From: Syntrophaceae bacterium UBA7520
GTDB lineage: Bacteria; Desulfobacterota; Syntrophia; Syntrophales; Smithellaceae
DNA: 64,000 nt
Assembly (NCBI GenBank): GCA_002478265.1
Contig: DLNC01000026.1
Location: forward strand, 56,116 to 120,115
Direction of reading: 5' to 3'
A program made the translations under genes and the position numbers. Within the stretch, counting starts at the first letter, position 1, and each line of letters starts with the position of its first letter. The notes under the pieces are model-generated. The model saw only the letters and a program-made list of their open reading frames with translations. It made no database searches and was not told where the DNA came from. Shown here piece by piece: positions 1 to 9,476 of this stretch.

Positions 1-308
1 TAATCCAGTTCCGCACGCGAGGAAAAATATCCGCCGTAAGGTTTGACAATAAATATATCGTCCTTATGCACCTGATTGACGACTAAAAACTGCTCCAGAG
101 AAATGTCAAAAGCCGCGGCCAGCCGCCCCCAATTCTGCAAAACGTGATTGTCTTCGTCTCCTTCCTTAAAGCTCATGTTGAGGCTTTTATAATCACCCTG
201 CGAAACGCCGCCGCGTCTGGTGCAAAAGGCGTGCGTCAAAAAAGCGCAGCGAGCCAACAGTGATGATTGCAGACATTCTATTTGTCCCGCTTTAAAAAAG
301 GAAAACAT
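1..308 (-). CDS. pgeF: Peptidoglycan editing factor / laccase-domain protein, 3' end missing
   Basis: The visible N-terminal 102 residues (MFSFFKAGQIECLQ...) contain the signature HAFCTRRGGVSQGDYKSLNM, followed by GD, a spaced NWGRL block and VNQVHKDD. This is the N-terminal half of the YfiH/YlmD/PgeF family. Family members were first called polyphenol oxidases; they act on purine nucleosides and, in E. coli, remove misincorporated amino acids from peptidoglycan precursors. The gene runs off the left edge, so the catalytic Cys/His set further on is not visible. Its ATG overlaps the TGA of the upstream rluD by one base (TGATG), which suggests translational coupling. The family call is firm; the physiological role is inferred. 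Confidence 0.85.
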   Translation of the reverse strand, partial: MFSFFKAGQIECLQSSLLARCAFLTHAFCTRRGGVSQGDYKSLNMSFKEGDEDNHVLQNWGRLAAAFDISLEQFLVVNQVHKDDIFIVKPYGGYFSSRAELD

Positions 309-1318
309 CAAAGCTCCTTTAAGGAGTCTTTCCAGCTTTTGTTAATACCTTCTGACGGATTAACACCGGCAAATTTGCGCAGCGCCTGACAAAGCTCTTG
401 CAAATCATCCGGCATATCAGCGGCAAAAATTACTCTCTGGCCGGTAAGCGGGTGCAGAAAGGAAATTTTTGCGGCATGCAGCGCCTGCCGGTTTAATTTT
501 TTCAATGCGTTTTTCACTTCGGAATTTTTAATATCTCGCATTTTCCCCGATCCGCCGTAAACACTGTCGCCAATCACTCCGTAACCGCGAGATGATAGGT
601 GCACGCGGATTTGGTGTGTCCGACCCGTCTTTATTTCTACATCAAGTAACGTGGCAATACCATATCTTTCGCGTGCCTTCCAAAATGTCAGTGCGTCTTT
701 CCCGCGCTTGCTCTTTGTGGACATTTTTTTACGATCGGTTGCATGGCGGCCCACCGGCAGAAATATTTCTCCGGTATTGCCTTTGACATCGCCCCAGACC
801 AGCACCTGGTAAGTTTTGTGCACCTCGTGCTTTTCAAACTGCGCGGAAAGGCTGCGATGCGCCGCATCCGTTTTTGCCGCAACAATTAATCCTGATGTTC
901 CTTTATCGAGACGATGCACGATTCCGGGGCGGATAACCCCGCCGATGCCGGAAAGATTCTTACAATGAAAAAGGAGCGCGTTGACCAGCGTTTGATCGGG
1001 ATTGCCTGCGGCCGGATGCACCACCATGCCCGCCGGTTTGTTAACGATAATAATCGCCTCGTCTTCATAAATAATATCCAGCGGGATGTCCTGCGCCACG
1101 GCAATGGCTTCCTTGACCGGCTTCAGCGTTAGTTCAACAATATCTCCTTCTTTTAATTTTTGGCTGACTTTGGGCGCGAGGCCATTGACCAGAACATCGC
1201 CTTCTTCCACAACATGCTTTATCTGTGACCGCGACAGACCTGTTTCTTTTTGCACCAAAAACACATCGAGGCGCTGGCCGCTGTCTGTGCTGTCAATCGT
1301 AAAACGAATTATTTTCAC
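308..1318 (-). CDS. rluD: 23S rRNA pseudouridine synthase, RluA/RluD family
   Basis: It isomerises uridine to pseudouridine in large-subunit rRNA. An S4-like RNA-binding domain comes first (QRLDVFLVQKETGLSRSQIK, then GDVLVNG), followed by the pseudouridine synthase core with the catalytic-Asp motif RPGIVHRLDKGTSGL and the later KTGRTHQIRVHL motif. About 336 residues fits RluD/RluC. I place the start at the GTG at 1318 (VKIIRFTIDS) because residues upstream of it have no family similarity and would run into the end of selA; AGGT lies upstream. It follows selA by 19 bp and overlaps pgeF, so the three are probably co-transcribed. Which rRNA positions it modifies cannot be told from sequence. Confidence 0.9.
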   Translation of the reverse strand: MKIIRFTIDSTDSGQRLDVFLVQKETGLSRSQIKHVVEEGDVLVNGLAPKVSQKLKEGDIVELTLKPVKEAIAVAQDIPLDIIYEDEAIIIVNKPAGMVVHPAAGNPDQTLVNALLFHCKNLSGIGGVIRPGIVHRLDKGTSGLIVAAKTDAAHRSLSAQFEKHEVHKTYQVLVWGDVKGNTGEIFLPVGRHATDRKKMSTKSKRGKDALTFWKARERYGIATLLDVEIKTGRTHQIRVHLSSRGYGVIGDSVYGGSGKMRDIKNSEVKNALKKLNRQALHAAKISFLHPLTGQRVIFAADMPDDLQELCQALRKFAGVNPSEGINKSWKDSLKEL

Positions 1319-1337
1319 TGCAGCTATTACCTGAAAA

Positions 1338-2753
1338 TTAACCGGAAACAATATTTTTGAGACCCTCGGCAATAAAAACAAATTCATCTTCAGAGACGGT
1401 GCGCGGGTCAAGCAGGACTTCGTCTTTATCCACGCGCACGATTACCGGCATCTCAAGCGCGCGCAGTTTTTCTTCGATGCGCCCGGCGGACATCTTTTTG
1501 CTTTTGATGCCGATTAAAACCGTGGGAATTTTCTGCGTGGGGAGCGAGCCGCCGCCGGCGGTGGAAAAGCCATCGCGCAGGCTCAATTCCAGCCCAGCAT
1601 AATTTTCTTTCTGTAATTTGTTAAACAGTTTGCGCGCGCGTATTTTGACATCGGCAACAGGTTCGGTCAAGGCTTTCAGCGGGCGCAGTTTTTTGACCGC
1701 CTGCGCGGCATCAAGATAATGCATCAGCGTCGCCTCCAGCGCGGCCAGCGTGAATTTATCTATCCTTAACGCGCGATTGAGAGGATTCTTTTTGATTTTG
1801 GCGAGTATTTTTTTCCCGCCGACGATGATGCCCGCCTGCGGCCCGCCCAGAAGCTTATCGCCGCTGAAGGTCACCACGTCAACACCGGCTTTCAAGACTT
1901 CCCGTACTGTGGGTTCGTGCTCCAATCCATAATTTTCTAGATTGATCAGACAGCCGCTGCCCAGATCGTTCATCACCGGTATGCGCTTCTTTTTGCCTAA
2001 CGTCACCAGTTCTTCAATTTCCGCCTCTTCAGTAAAACCGATAATGCGGTAATTGCTGGTATGCACCTTCATAATCAGGCCGGTTTCTTTGTTTATCGCT
2101 TTTTCATAATCTTTCAGGCGCGTGCGGTTGGTTGTGCCCACTTCCCGCAGGCGCGTGGCGCTTTTGCTCATCACTTCCGGTATGCGAAATTCGCCGCCGA
2201 TTTCAATAAGCTCGCCGCGCGAAACGATCGCTTCTTTGCCTTCCGCCAAAGTGTTGATGACCAAAAGCACCGCTGCGGCGTTGTTATTGACAATCAACGC
2301 GTCTTCCGCGCCGGTTAAGGCACAAAGTAGGCGGCTGGCATGGTCATAACGCTGTCCGCGCTCGCCCCTTGTTAAATCAAATTCCAGATTGGAATAACCA
2401 CGTCCCACTTCATTAATTCTTTGCAGCGCCTCCGGGCACAAAGGCGCGCGTCCTAAATTAGTGTGCAGAATAACGCCTGTTGCATTGACCACCCGGCGCA
2501 GGTTATATGTGTGCAAATTTTTTATGTTTTGGTAAATTTTCCCGGCGACATCTTTGGCTTCCAGCACTATTGCATCACGTGCGTCTTTTCTGCCGCCGGT
2601 GATTTTCTCCCGCAAGGCCTGCACGGTTTTGCGGCAGATTTCTTTGACCAGCGCGCGCGGCGCCAGCGCGTAAACATCCTGCTTTTCCAGGAGAAGCAGC
2701 AATTCGTCGATTTTCGGCAGCTCTTTCAAAAGTCTCTTTGTTTTTTTATCCAT
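1338..2753 (-). CDS. selA: L-seryl-tRNA(Sec) selenium transferase
   Basis: This PLP enzyme converts seryl-tRNA(Sec) to selenocysteinyl-tRNA(Sec) using selenophosphate. The 471-residue protein has the usual N-terminal helical segment, then VVNATGVILHTNLGRAPL, the PLP-site loop VVTFSGDKLLGGPQAG with the Schiff-base Lys, and the small C-terminal domain. I chose the ATG at 2753 (MDKKTKRLLKELP) because it has an AGAGG Shine-Dalgarno six bases upstream; an in-frame start 42 bases earlier is less likely. It implies that the organism makes selenoproteins. selB, selC and selD are not in the window. Confidence 0.95.
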   Translation of the reverse strand: MDKKTKRLLKELPKIDELLLLLEKQDVYALAPRALVKEICRKTVQALREKITGGRKDARDAIVLEAKDVAGKIYQNIKNLHTYNLRRVVNATGVILHTNLGRAPLCPEALQRINEVGRGYSNLEFDLTRGERGQRYDHASRLLCALTGAEDALIVNNNAAAVLLVINTLAEGKEAIVSRGELIEIGGEFRIPEVMSKSATRLREVGTTNRTRLKDYEKAINKETGLIMKVHTSNYRIIGFTEEAEIEELVTLGKKKRIPVMNDLGSGCLINLENYGLEHEPTVREVLKAGVDVVTFSGDKLLGGPQAGIIVGGKKILAKIKKNPLNRALRIDKFTLAALEATLMHYLDAAQAVKKLRPLKALTEPVADVKIRARKLFNKLQKENYAGLELSLRDGFSTAGGGSLPTQKIPTVLIGIKSKKMSAGRIEEKLRALEMPVIVRVDKDEVLLDPRTVSEDEFVFIAEGLKNIVSG

Positions 2754-2767
2754 ACAAGACCTCTTTT

Positions 2768-4030
2768 TTATACGATGCCCGCTTCTTTGCGGCAATAATC
2801 GCGGAAATTATTGACGGCGATAAAGAACTCTCTCATCATAATCACCCACAGATAGCGACCCCAAGGAGTTAAGGATAAATAGGGCGAAAAATAACGGAAA
2901 GCCCGAACTGTTTGAAAAGCGCCTATTTCCTTCCAGAGCGTCTGCGCAAACTTACCTTGATACTTTTCCTCCAGCCGCGCGATGTCGAGTTTCGTGCTGA
3001 ACAATTTCATCATGAAATCATAACGCATCCGGTCAGGCAAATCAAAGCTACGCGCGGCCATCAAAGGCAGCTCTTCCTCATCCAGCAGCTTAATATATTT
3101 TTCGATATCAAAGGTGTTGGCATAACAAACGCCGTTCATGTAGCCAATGGCGCCGCTGCCCAGCCCCGCGTATTCATCATACTCAACGACGTATTCATCG
3201 ATCGGCGCTTCCTTGCGCGAAAAACACCAGGCGGAAGAATATTTATATTCTTTTTCCAGGCGGCGCGCGATTAATTTATAGAGATTATATTCTTTTTTAA
3301 AATCAACTTCACCCATCGTTTTCGCCATAAGCTCCCTTGTAATCTGCGATACCATCAGCGGGTAAAAAGTAACCTGATCAACTTTTAAATCAAGCAAGAC
3401 ATCCAGATCGGCATTGAGTTCCTGCGGCGTCTGCGCGGGAAGATTAAAAATCATATCAGCGTTTAGTGTGGCAAACGCGCCCTGCGTTTCTTTCAGCTTT
3501 TGGACAATTTCTTCGCCAGAGCCGTATTTATCCCGACGCCCCATTTTTTCAAGCAGTTCGTCATTAAATGTCTGTACGCCAACGGATAGCCGATTTACTT
3601 TGCACCTTTGCAATATTTTGATGTTTCTTGCGGTTAAATGATCCGGGTTTGTTTCCACGGATATTTCTCTTACATCAAAAATATCCCGCGCCAGCTGAAG
3701 AGTCTGGGCCAATTCATCAATCAGCACTGTCGGCGTGCCGCCACCTACATAAATACCGCTGAATTTATACCCTTTGCCGTGGTAAAGAGTGATTTCGCGG
3801 CGCAGGGCTGAAAAATATTTTTTGGCGCGTGGGGCGGAGAAAAGAACGCGGTGAAAGGAACAATAGGGACAAAGTTCCTCGCAAAAAGGTATGTGCAGAT
3901 ACAGCAGGCGGGCTTTATTATCTTCGCAGGGAAGAAGGTCAGGCGGCGCGCCCTCTTCAAAGCGCAGCGCGCGGGAAAATTCCTCTTTAGCTTTCTTGGT
4001 GACGATGCGGCTGATGATGGTTTTTATCAA
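2768..4030 (-). CDS. Radical SAM protein, coproporphyrinogen III oxidase (HemN/HemW)-like
   Basis: Oxygen-independent coproporphyrinogen oxidase family. It carries the 4Fe-4S/SAM triad CEELCPYC preceded by YLHIPFC, the GGG-TPT motif (YVGGGTPTVL), a VETNPDHL block and VGVQTFNDELL, as in HemN, HemW and HutW. The C-terminal part is divergent. It could be a true heme-synthesis enzyme, a heme chaperone or a heme-degrading relative. The start is uncertain: the open frame extends upstream into the divergent def gene without any ATG, so I propose the TTG at 4030 (LIKTIISRIV). It lies 14 bp upstream of selA on the same strand. Confidence 0.75.
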   Translation of the reverse strand: MIKTIISRIVTKKAKEEFSRALRFEEGAPPDLLPCEDNKARLLYLHIPFCEELCPYCSFHRVLFSAPRAKKYFSALRREITLYHGKGYKFSGIYVGGGTPTVLIDELAQTLQLARDIFDVREISVETNPDHLTARNIKILQRCKVNRLSVGVQTFNDELLEKMGRRDKYGSGEEIVQKLKETQGAFATLNADMIFNLPAQTPQELNADLDVLLDLKVDQVTFYPLMVSQITRELMAKTMGEVDFKKEYNLYKLIARRLEKEYKYSSAWCFSRKEAPIDEYVVEYDEYAGLGSGAIGYMNGVCYANTFDIEKYIKLLDEEELPLMAARSFDLPDRMRYDFMMKLFSTKLDIARLEEKYQGKFAQTLWKEIGAFQTVRAFRYFSPYLSLTPWGRYLWVIMMREFFIAVNNFRDYCRKEAGIV

Positions 4031-4158
4031 GGTTCTTATGCTCTTTCTTTTTTCTCTCTTTTTAACAGCAAATGCCGCCCTTTGGCAAGCTGTGATTGCT
4101 TGAAATAACCGCTTATCGATGCTATATCCGAAACATAAATTAATGCGGTGAAAAACAT

Positions 4159-4719
4159 ATGGCAGAAAAAAGGGTTTTAACTCTCTGGAATAACGAGGGA
4201 GTAAACGAAAATGACGCCACCCTGCTGCGGAAAAAATCGAAAGAATTAAACGTGCCGCTGGACAAAGAAGCGCGCGCCGAAATACAGGTCCTGATTGATT
4301 CATTCAAAGACCGCGACGATGCCGTCGGATTGGCCGCGCCGCAGATCGGCATCAATAAAAGAATCATCATCTTCCGCAACAAAGGTAACGAAGAAGGCGG
4401 CAAAAAAAGCGCCGGCGACTTCGAAGTGCTCATCAATCCGCGTATCACACAGGCGCGCGGGGAGAAGGTTACAATGGCCGAGGGCTGCCTGTCCTGCCCG
4501 GAAATACAGGTTGAAGTAAGCAGATTCCCGGAGATCAAGGTGCGCGCGTTCAACGCCCAGGGAGAAAAAGTATCCAAACGTTATCTGGATTTTGTCGCCC
4601 GCGTGGTGCAGCATGAAATCGACCACCTCGACGGCAAGCTGATTGTCGATTACGAGGGAAACCTCTACTATCCCGCGGAAAAACAAGGTTTCTTCGCGAA
4701 AATATTCCAGACCGGTTAA
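4159..4719 (+). CDS. def: Peptide deformylase
   Basis: It removes the N-formyl group from nascent proteins. All three metal-site motifs are present: GLAAPQIG, EGCLSCP (metal-binding Cys) and QHEIDHLDG (two metal-binding His and the catalytic Glu). It is 186 residues with a slightly longer linker (NKGNEEGGKKSAGDFE) than E. coli Def. It is divergent from the radical SAM gene; the 128 bp between them should hold both promoters. GGTG lies upstream of the ATG. No fmt gene is adjacent, which differs from the common def-fmt arrangement. Confidence 0.95.
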   Translation: MAEKRVLTLWNNEGVNENDATLLRKKSKELNVPLDKEARAEIQVLIDSFKDRDDAVGLAAPQIGINKRIIIFRNKGNEEGGKKSAGDFEVLINPRITQARGEKVTMAEGCLSCPEIQVEVSRFPEIKVRAFNAQGEKVSKRYLDFVARVVQHEIDHLDGKLIVDYEGNLYYPAEKQGFFAKIFQTG

Positions 4720-4840
4720 GCGGTGGAATTTTTTATTTTATAAATCTTGAAATCTCCCCGCTTCTGTTGTAGTAGTCCTCAAGCACCAACAACAAATAGC
4801 ATTTATATTTCAGCGTCTTTCCGCATGGAGAAAATATTCT

Positions 4841-5170
4841 ATGTTTAAAATTCACTGCCCGGAATGCAAAAAATCTTTTTTGTGGACGGATGAAATGCCC
4901 CTGCAGGGCAAATGCCCCAATCCGGATTGCCGCTGGCAATATAATGTTCACGCCGAACTCAGGAAAAACGTGAATCCGACCGAGGAAGAGCAAAAAACAA
5001 AACCTCTGCTGTGCCCCTTCTGCCAGTCGCAAATCACTTCAAGAATTACCATTTGCCCTAATTGCGGACATATCGTGACGGGCAAAAGGTATTTTAAAAA
5101 AAGCTGGGCATTTCTATACCTTTGCGTGCTGCTGATTATTTTATCTCTTATTCTGAAATATTCTAATTAA
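4841..5170 (+). CDS. Zinc-ribbon protein with C-terminal membrane anchor
   Basis: 109 residues. The N-terminus has a CPECKKSF...CPNPDCRW four-cysteine module of the MJ0042/zinc-ribbon kind, followed by a charged linker and a second module CPFCQ...CPNCGH. A single hydrophobic helix (AFLYLCVLLIILSLIL) closes the protein and would anchor it in the membrane with the zinc modules in the cytoplasm. Function is unknown. It ends 2 bp before gcvT and could be the first gene of the glycine cleavage operon, although a role there is not evident. Confidence 0.7.
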   Translation: MFKIHCPECKKSFLWTDEMPLQGKCPNPDCRWQYNVHAELRKNVNPTEEEQKTKPLLCPFCQSQITSRITICPNCGHIVTGKRYFKKSWAFLYLCVLLIILSLILKYSN

Positions 5171-5172
5171 AA

Positions 5173-6270
5173 ATGGATTTAAAAAAGACGCCGCTTTACG
5201 AAAAACACGTTTTGCTAAATGCCAAAATAATCGATTTCGGCGGCTGGGCGATGCCCGTTCAATACAGCAATGTAATTGAAGAGCATCATACAACCCGCAC
5301 TGCCGCGGCCATTTTTGACATCTGCCACATGGGGGAACTAGAAGTAAAAGGCCCGCGGGCGTTTGATCTGTTGCAGCTTGCCCTCACCAGGGATCTTGCC
5401 GACCAGAGGTTGGGACAGGTCAAGTTAAGCGCCCTCCTTAATGAAAAGGGCGGCATAATCGACGACCTTACCGTGTATAAAAAAAGCGATGACTCTTTTA
5501 TGCTGGTAACTAATGCCACAACTAAGGAGGCGGATTTTTCACAAATTTCGGGCATTCTCAGACAAAAAAGATACGATTGCGTTCTCGAAGACATCAGCGA
5601 CAAAACAGGAAAGCTCGATATCCAGGGGCCGCTTTCACAGGAAATTCTGCGGCAATCAATCACTGCAGATTTACAAAATCTTCCTTATTACCATTTTATA
5701 GAAGCAAACGTCATGGATATACCCGCGATCATTTCGCGCAGCGGCTACACCGGCGAAGACGGCTTTGAAATCTATGCGCCAGCCAAGCAGATCGGCGATA
5801 TCTGGGAGCGGCTCATGGAAACAGGCAAGGCCTTCGGATTGAAACCCGCGGGACTGGGCGCGCGCGACACGCTGCGGCTGGAAGCGGGCATGATGCTCAA
5901 CGGGCAGGATATGACCCGGGAAACAACTCCTCTGGAAGTTCCCTACGGCTGGCTGATTGACTGGAAAAAGGATTTCATCGGCAAATCCGCCCTGGAGGAA
6001 TTGAAAAAGACCGGGCCGGCGAAAAAATTGGTCGGCTTTGAAATGATTGGCCGCGGCATCGCCCGGCACGGCTATAAGGTATTTAGCGGCAAAAAGGAAA
6101 TCGGCGTGGTAACTTCCGGCACTTTTTCCCCGACGCTGAACAAAGCCATCGGCCTGGCTTTTCTGGATGTTGATTTCAGCGCGCCGGAAACTTTCATTGA
6201 TATCGCCATCCGCGAAACCAAGGCACAGGCAAAGATTGTAAAATTACCTTTCTACAAGAGAAAAAAATAA
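5173..6270 (+). CDS. gcvT: Glycine cleavage system T protein (aminomethyltransferase)
   Basis: It transfers the aminomethyl carbon from lipoylated GcvH to tetrahydrofolate and releases ammonia. The 365-residue protein begins KTPLYEKHVLLNAKIIDFGGWAMPVQY and contains the folate-site signatures SRSGYTGEDGFEIY and LGARDTLRLEAGMMLNG, followed by the C-terminal barrel (SGTFSPTLNKAIGLAF). No strong Shine-Dalgarno is visible before the ATG, and the preceding gene ends 2 bp away, so it may be translationally coupled. First of six co-directional genes forming a complete glycine cleavage operon. Confidence 0.95.
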   Translation: MDLKKTPLYEKHVLLNAKIIDFGGWAMPVQYSNVIEEHHTTRTAAAIFDICHMGELEVKGPRAFDLLQLALTRDLADQRLGQVKLSALLNEKGGIIDDLTVYKKSDDSFMLVTNATTKEADFSQISGILRQKRYDCVLEDISDKTGKLDIQGPLSQEILRQSITADLQNLPYYHFIEANVMDIPAIISRSGYTGEDGFEIYAPAKQIGDIWERLMETGKAFGLKPAGLGARDTLRLEAGMMLNGQDMTRETTPLEVPYGWLIDWKKDFIGKSALEELKKTGPAKKLVGFEMIGRGIARHGYKVFSGKKEIGVVTSGTFSPTLNKAIGLAFLDVDFSAPETFIDIAIRETKAQAKIVKLPFYKRKK

Positions 6271-6292
6271 TATATTATTAAGGAGAAGGATC

Positions 6293-6691
6293 ATGTCTAA
6301 ACCTAATCCCGCCGACAGGCTCTATTCCAAAGATCATGAATGGCTCAAAGAGCATGGCGACGGCACGGCGACCATCGGCATCACCGACTACGCCCAGGAA
6401 ATGCTCACCGATATCGTTTTTGTCGAACTGCCCAAAATCGGGAAAAAAGTTAAACAGGGCGAGGCAATGGCGGTGGTGGAATCGGTCAAATCCGTCTCGG
6501 AAGTCTACGCGCCGGCCAGCGGTGAAATTACAAAAACCAATACAGCATTGGAAGAAACACCAGAACTTATCAATAAAGACGCGTTCGGCGAAGGATGGAT
6601 TGCCGAAATCAAGCTGGCGGACGTATCAGAAATAAAAACACTGCTTGACGCCGCCGCTTACGAAAAACTAATTCAAGAGGAAAAGCGCTGA
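6293..6691 (+). CDS. gcvH: Glycine cleavage system H protein (lipoyl carrier)
   Basis: Lipoyl-domain protein of 132 residues that shuttles the aminomethyl group between P, T and L proteins. The lipoylation site is the Lys in VVESVKSVSEVYAP. The N-terminal YSKDHEWLKEHG and GITDYAQEMLTDIVFVELP blocks are typical. A strong AAGGAGAAGG ribosome-binding site precedes the ATG, stronger than those of its neighbours, which fits the need for more carrier than enzyme. It sits 22 bp after gcvT and 2 bp before gcvPA. Confidence 0.97.
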   Translation: MSKPNPADRLYSKDHEWLKEHGDGTATIGITDYAQEMLTDIVFVELPKIGKKVKQGEAMAVVESVKSVSEVYAPASGEITKTNTALEETPELINKDAFGEGWIAEIKLADVSEIKTLLDAAAYEKLIQEEKR

Positions 6692-6693
6692 GC

Positions 6694-8019
6694 ATGGATT
6701 ATTGCCCGCACACCAAAGAAGATATCGCGCGGATGCAGAAAGCCATCGGCGTCAAGGACATCGAAGAGCTTTTTGCCGATATTCCCAAAAAATTCCGGCT
6801 GAAAAAAATTCCCGATCTGCCCGGGGCCCTCTCGGAGACGGAAACGATCGCGCTGATGAAAAACATCGCTGCCAGAAACTTTATGCCGCGCCTGACGCTC
6901 ACCGGCGCGGGCGCGTACGCGCACCATATTCCTGCCGTGGTCAGCCATCTGGTGGGGCGAACGGAATTCTACAGCGCCTACACCCCTTATCAGGCGGAAA
7001 TCAGCCAGGGTCTTCTGCAGGCAATTTATGAATATCAGACCATGGTCGCGAACCTCACCGGCACGGATATCGCAAACGCCTCCATGTATGACGGCGCCTC
7101 CGCCATGGCCGAAGCGGCGGTATTGTGCGGCAAAATGTCGGGGCGCGGCAAAATTCTGATCGCGCGCTCTGTTCATCCCGAATACCGAAAAGTCGCGCAA
7201 GCCTACGCCTGGGCCAACAGTTACGTTGTCTTGGAAATACCTTACGCGGCAGACGGACAGGTGGATACAAAAACTTTACGCAAAGAAATTGATGATAATA
7301 CTGCCGCCGTTTTGATACAAAGCCCGAATTTCTTCGGTTGTATAGAAGATGTCGCAGCAGTGTCTGAGGCTGCTCACGCGCGTGGCGCGCTGGTCATTTC
7401 CGGATTCACCGACGGCACTTCTCTGGGCCTTTTAAAACCCGCCGGTTGTGCCGGCGCCGACTTTGTCGTCGGCGAAGGGCAAAGCTTCGGCAACCCGCTC
7501 AACTACGGCGGCCCTTATCTGGGTATTTTCGCGGCCAAGGAAAAATACCTGCGGCGCATTCCCGGCAGGCTGGCGGGCGCTACGGTCGATAAAAACGGAA
7601 AACGCGGTTTTGTGCTCACGCTCCAGACCCGCGAGCAGCATATCCGCCGGGAAAAAGCCACATCCAATATCTGCTCCAACGAAGCGCTGTGCGCGTTGGC
7701 GGCGGGTATTTATCTGGCGGCGCTTGGAAAAAACCTGCGCAAACTGGCCTTGTTGAACGTTCAAAAAACACAATATTTCAAGGAAAAGGTTTCCTCCCTG
7801 CCGGGATGGAGAACAATCTTTGCCGCGCCGGTTTACAATGAATTTGTCGTTACCTGCCCCGACGCCCGCCAGGCAAATGACAAATTGCGCCGCGAAGGCA
7901 TCATCGGCGGCTATGAACTGCAAAATGATTATCCGGAGCTGGAGAATTCGCTTCTTTTCTGCGTGACGGAACTCATTTCCAAAGAAGACATGGACCGCGT
8001 TGTCGGAATTCTGAAATAG
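6694..8019 (+). CDS. gcvPA: Glycine dehydrogenase (decarboxylating) subunit 1
   Basis: N-terminal half of the P protein in organisms with a split GcvP (441 residues). It resembles a fold-type I PLP domain without the PLP lysine and pairs with GcvPB. Visible family blocks are the N-terminal [39 protein letters not shown] and [22 protein letters not shown] precedes the ATG, which lies 2 bp after gcvH. Gene order gcvT-H-PA-PB matches split systems in many anaerobes. Confidence 0.95.
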   Translation: MDYCPHTKEDIARMQKAIGVKDIEELFADIPKKFRLKKIPDLPGALSETETIALMKNIAARNFMPRLTLTGAGAYAHHIPAVVSHLVGRTEFYSAYTPYQAEISQGLLQAIYEYQTMVANLTGTDIANASMYDGASAMAEAAVLCGKMSGRGKILIARSVHPEYRKVAQAYAWANSYVVLEIPYAADGQVDTKTLRKEIDDNTAAVLIQSPNFFGCIEDVAAVSEAAHARGALVISGFTDGTSLGLLKPAGCAGADFVVGEGQSFGNPLNYGGPYLGIFAAKEKYLRRIPGRLAGATVDKNGKRGFVLTLQTREQHIRREKATSNICSNEALCALAAGIYLAALGKNLRKLALLNVQKTQYFKEKVSSLPGWRTIFAAPVYNEFVVTCPDARQANDKLRREGIIGGYELQNDYPELENSLLFCVTELISKEDMDRVVGILK

Positions 8020-8032
8020 CAGAGGTGTTTCC

Positions 8033-9475
8033 ATGGAACTAATTTTTGAAATAAGCAAACCCGGACGCGCGACGACGGACATACCGCAAAGCGATGTTCC
8101 CGAAAAAGATATTTCGGCAATAATAGATGCCCGCTACCTGCGCGATGAGCTGGACCTGCCGGAAGTTGCCGAGATCGACCTTGTGCGGCACTATACCAAT
8201 TTATCCAGAAGGAACTTCGGCGTGGATCTGGGATTTTACCCGCTGGGTTCCTGCACCATGAAATACAATCCCAAAATCAACGAAACTGTCGCGGCTTTTC
8301 CGGAGTTCACATGCCTTCACCCTTACGCCCCGGCCGATTTTGCCCAGGGCAATTTACAGCTCATGTTTTCCCTGCAGCAGCTGCTCAAAAATATTTTCGG
8401 CATGGCTGAATTCACGCTGCAGCCGGCGGCGGGCGCGCACGGCGAACTCACCGGCGTCATGGTGATTAAAAAGTATTACGAGCGCCGCGGCGAAAAACGA
8501 GGCATCGTGCTGATTCCGGACACGGCGCACGGCACCAATCCGGCCTCCGGCGCGCTGTGCGGATTCGAAACCGTAACGCTGCGCTCCAACGCTGATGGCG
8601 GCGTCGACATTGAGCATCTGAAATCGCTGATGGATGAAACTGTCGCGGCGCTGATGCTGACCAATCCCAACACGCTGGGCCTCTTCGAGCGCAATATTGA
8701 ACAAGTAGCGCAGCTTGTGCACGACAGGGGCGGCCTGCTCTATGGCGACGGGGCCAACGCCAACGCTTTTCTAGGCAAGACGCGCCCCGGCGATTTGGGC
8801 TTTGACGTCATTCAGCTCAACCTGCATAAAACATTTTCCACGCCGCACGGCGGCGGCGGCCCCGGCAGCGGCCCGGTGGGCGTCGGATCAAAGCTGGTGG
8901 ATTTCCTGCCGGTTCCCCGCATTGTCAAGGATGCCGATAAATACAAGCTTTCGGAAAACTTCCCCCACAGCATCGGGCGCGTGCGCGCTTTTTACGGCAA
9001 CTTCAACGTGATCGTCAAAGCTTATACTTACATACGGTCGCTCGGCGCGGAAGGGTTGACCCGCGCCGCGGAAATGGCGGTACTCAACGCGAATTATATC
9101 AAGGAAAAACTAAAACCCTATTATGATTTGCCCTACGACCGAGTCTGCATGCATGAATGCGTCTTTTCCGGAAAGAAGCAAGTCGCTGAAAGCGGCGTTC
9201 ATACCACCGACATCGCCAAGCGGTTGATCGACTTCGGTTATCATCCGCCGACGATTTATTTTCCACTGATTGTGCCGGAGGCGATAATGATCGAACCGAC
9301 GGAAACAGAAAGCGTCGAAACGCTTGATCAATTCTGCGATGCCATGATCGCCATCGCGCGCGAAACCAAAGAAAACCCGCAGCGCCTTAAAGACGCGCCG
9401 TTTTCCACGCCGGTGCGCCGTCTCGATGAAGTCCTGGCGGCGCGCAAACCTGATGTCGCCTGGAAAAAACCCTGA
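8033..9475 (+). CDS. gcvPB: Glycine dehydrogenase (decarboxylating) subunit 2
   Basis: Catalytic half of split P protein (480 residues). It decarboxylates glycine on PLP and passes the aminomethyl group to lipoyl-GcvH. The PLP-binding Lys is in [20 protein letters not shown]; other signatures are [13 protein letters not shown] and [11 protein letters not shown]. Clear AGAGGTG ribosome-binding site 13 bp after gcvPA. Its TGA is followed after one base by the lipA ATG. Confidence 0.96.
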   Translation: MELIFEISKPGRATTDIPQSDVPEKDISAIIDARYLRDELDLPEVAEIDLVRHYTNLSRRNFGVDLGFYPLGSCTMKYNPKINETVAAFPEFTCLHPYAPADFAQGNLQLMFSLQQLLKNIFGMAEFTLQPAAGAHGELTGVMVIKKYYERRGEKRGIVLIPDTAHGTNPASGALCGFETVTLRSNADGGVDIEHLKSLMDETVAALMLTNPNTLGLFERNIEQVAQLVHDRGGLLYGDGANANAFLGKTRPGDLGFDVIQLNLHKTFSTPHGGGGPGSGPVGVGSKLVDFLPVPRIVKDADKYKLSENFPHSIGRVRAFYGNFNVIVKAYTYIRSLGAEGLTRAAEMAVLNANYIKEKLKPYYDLPYDRVCMHECVFSGKKQVAESGVHTTDIAKRLIDFGYHPPTIYFPLIVPEAIMIEPTETESVETLDQFCDAMIAIARETKENPQRLKDAPFSTPVRRLDEVLAARKPDVAWKKP

Positions 9476-9476
9476 A

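Noticed and set aside
4720..5172. Glycine riboswitch before the gcv operon
   Set aside because: The gap and the small upstream gene show no tandem glycine aptamer signature.
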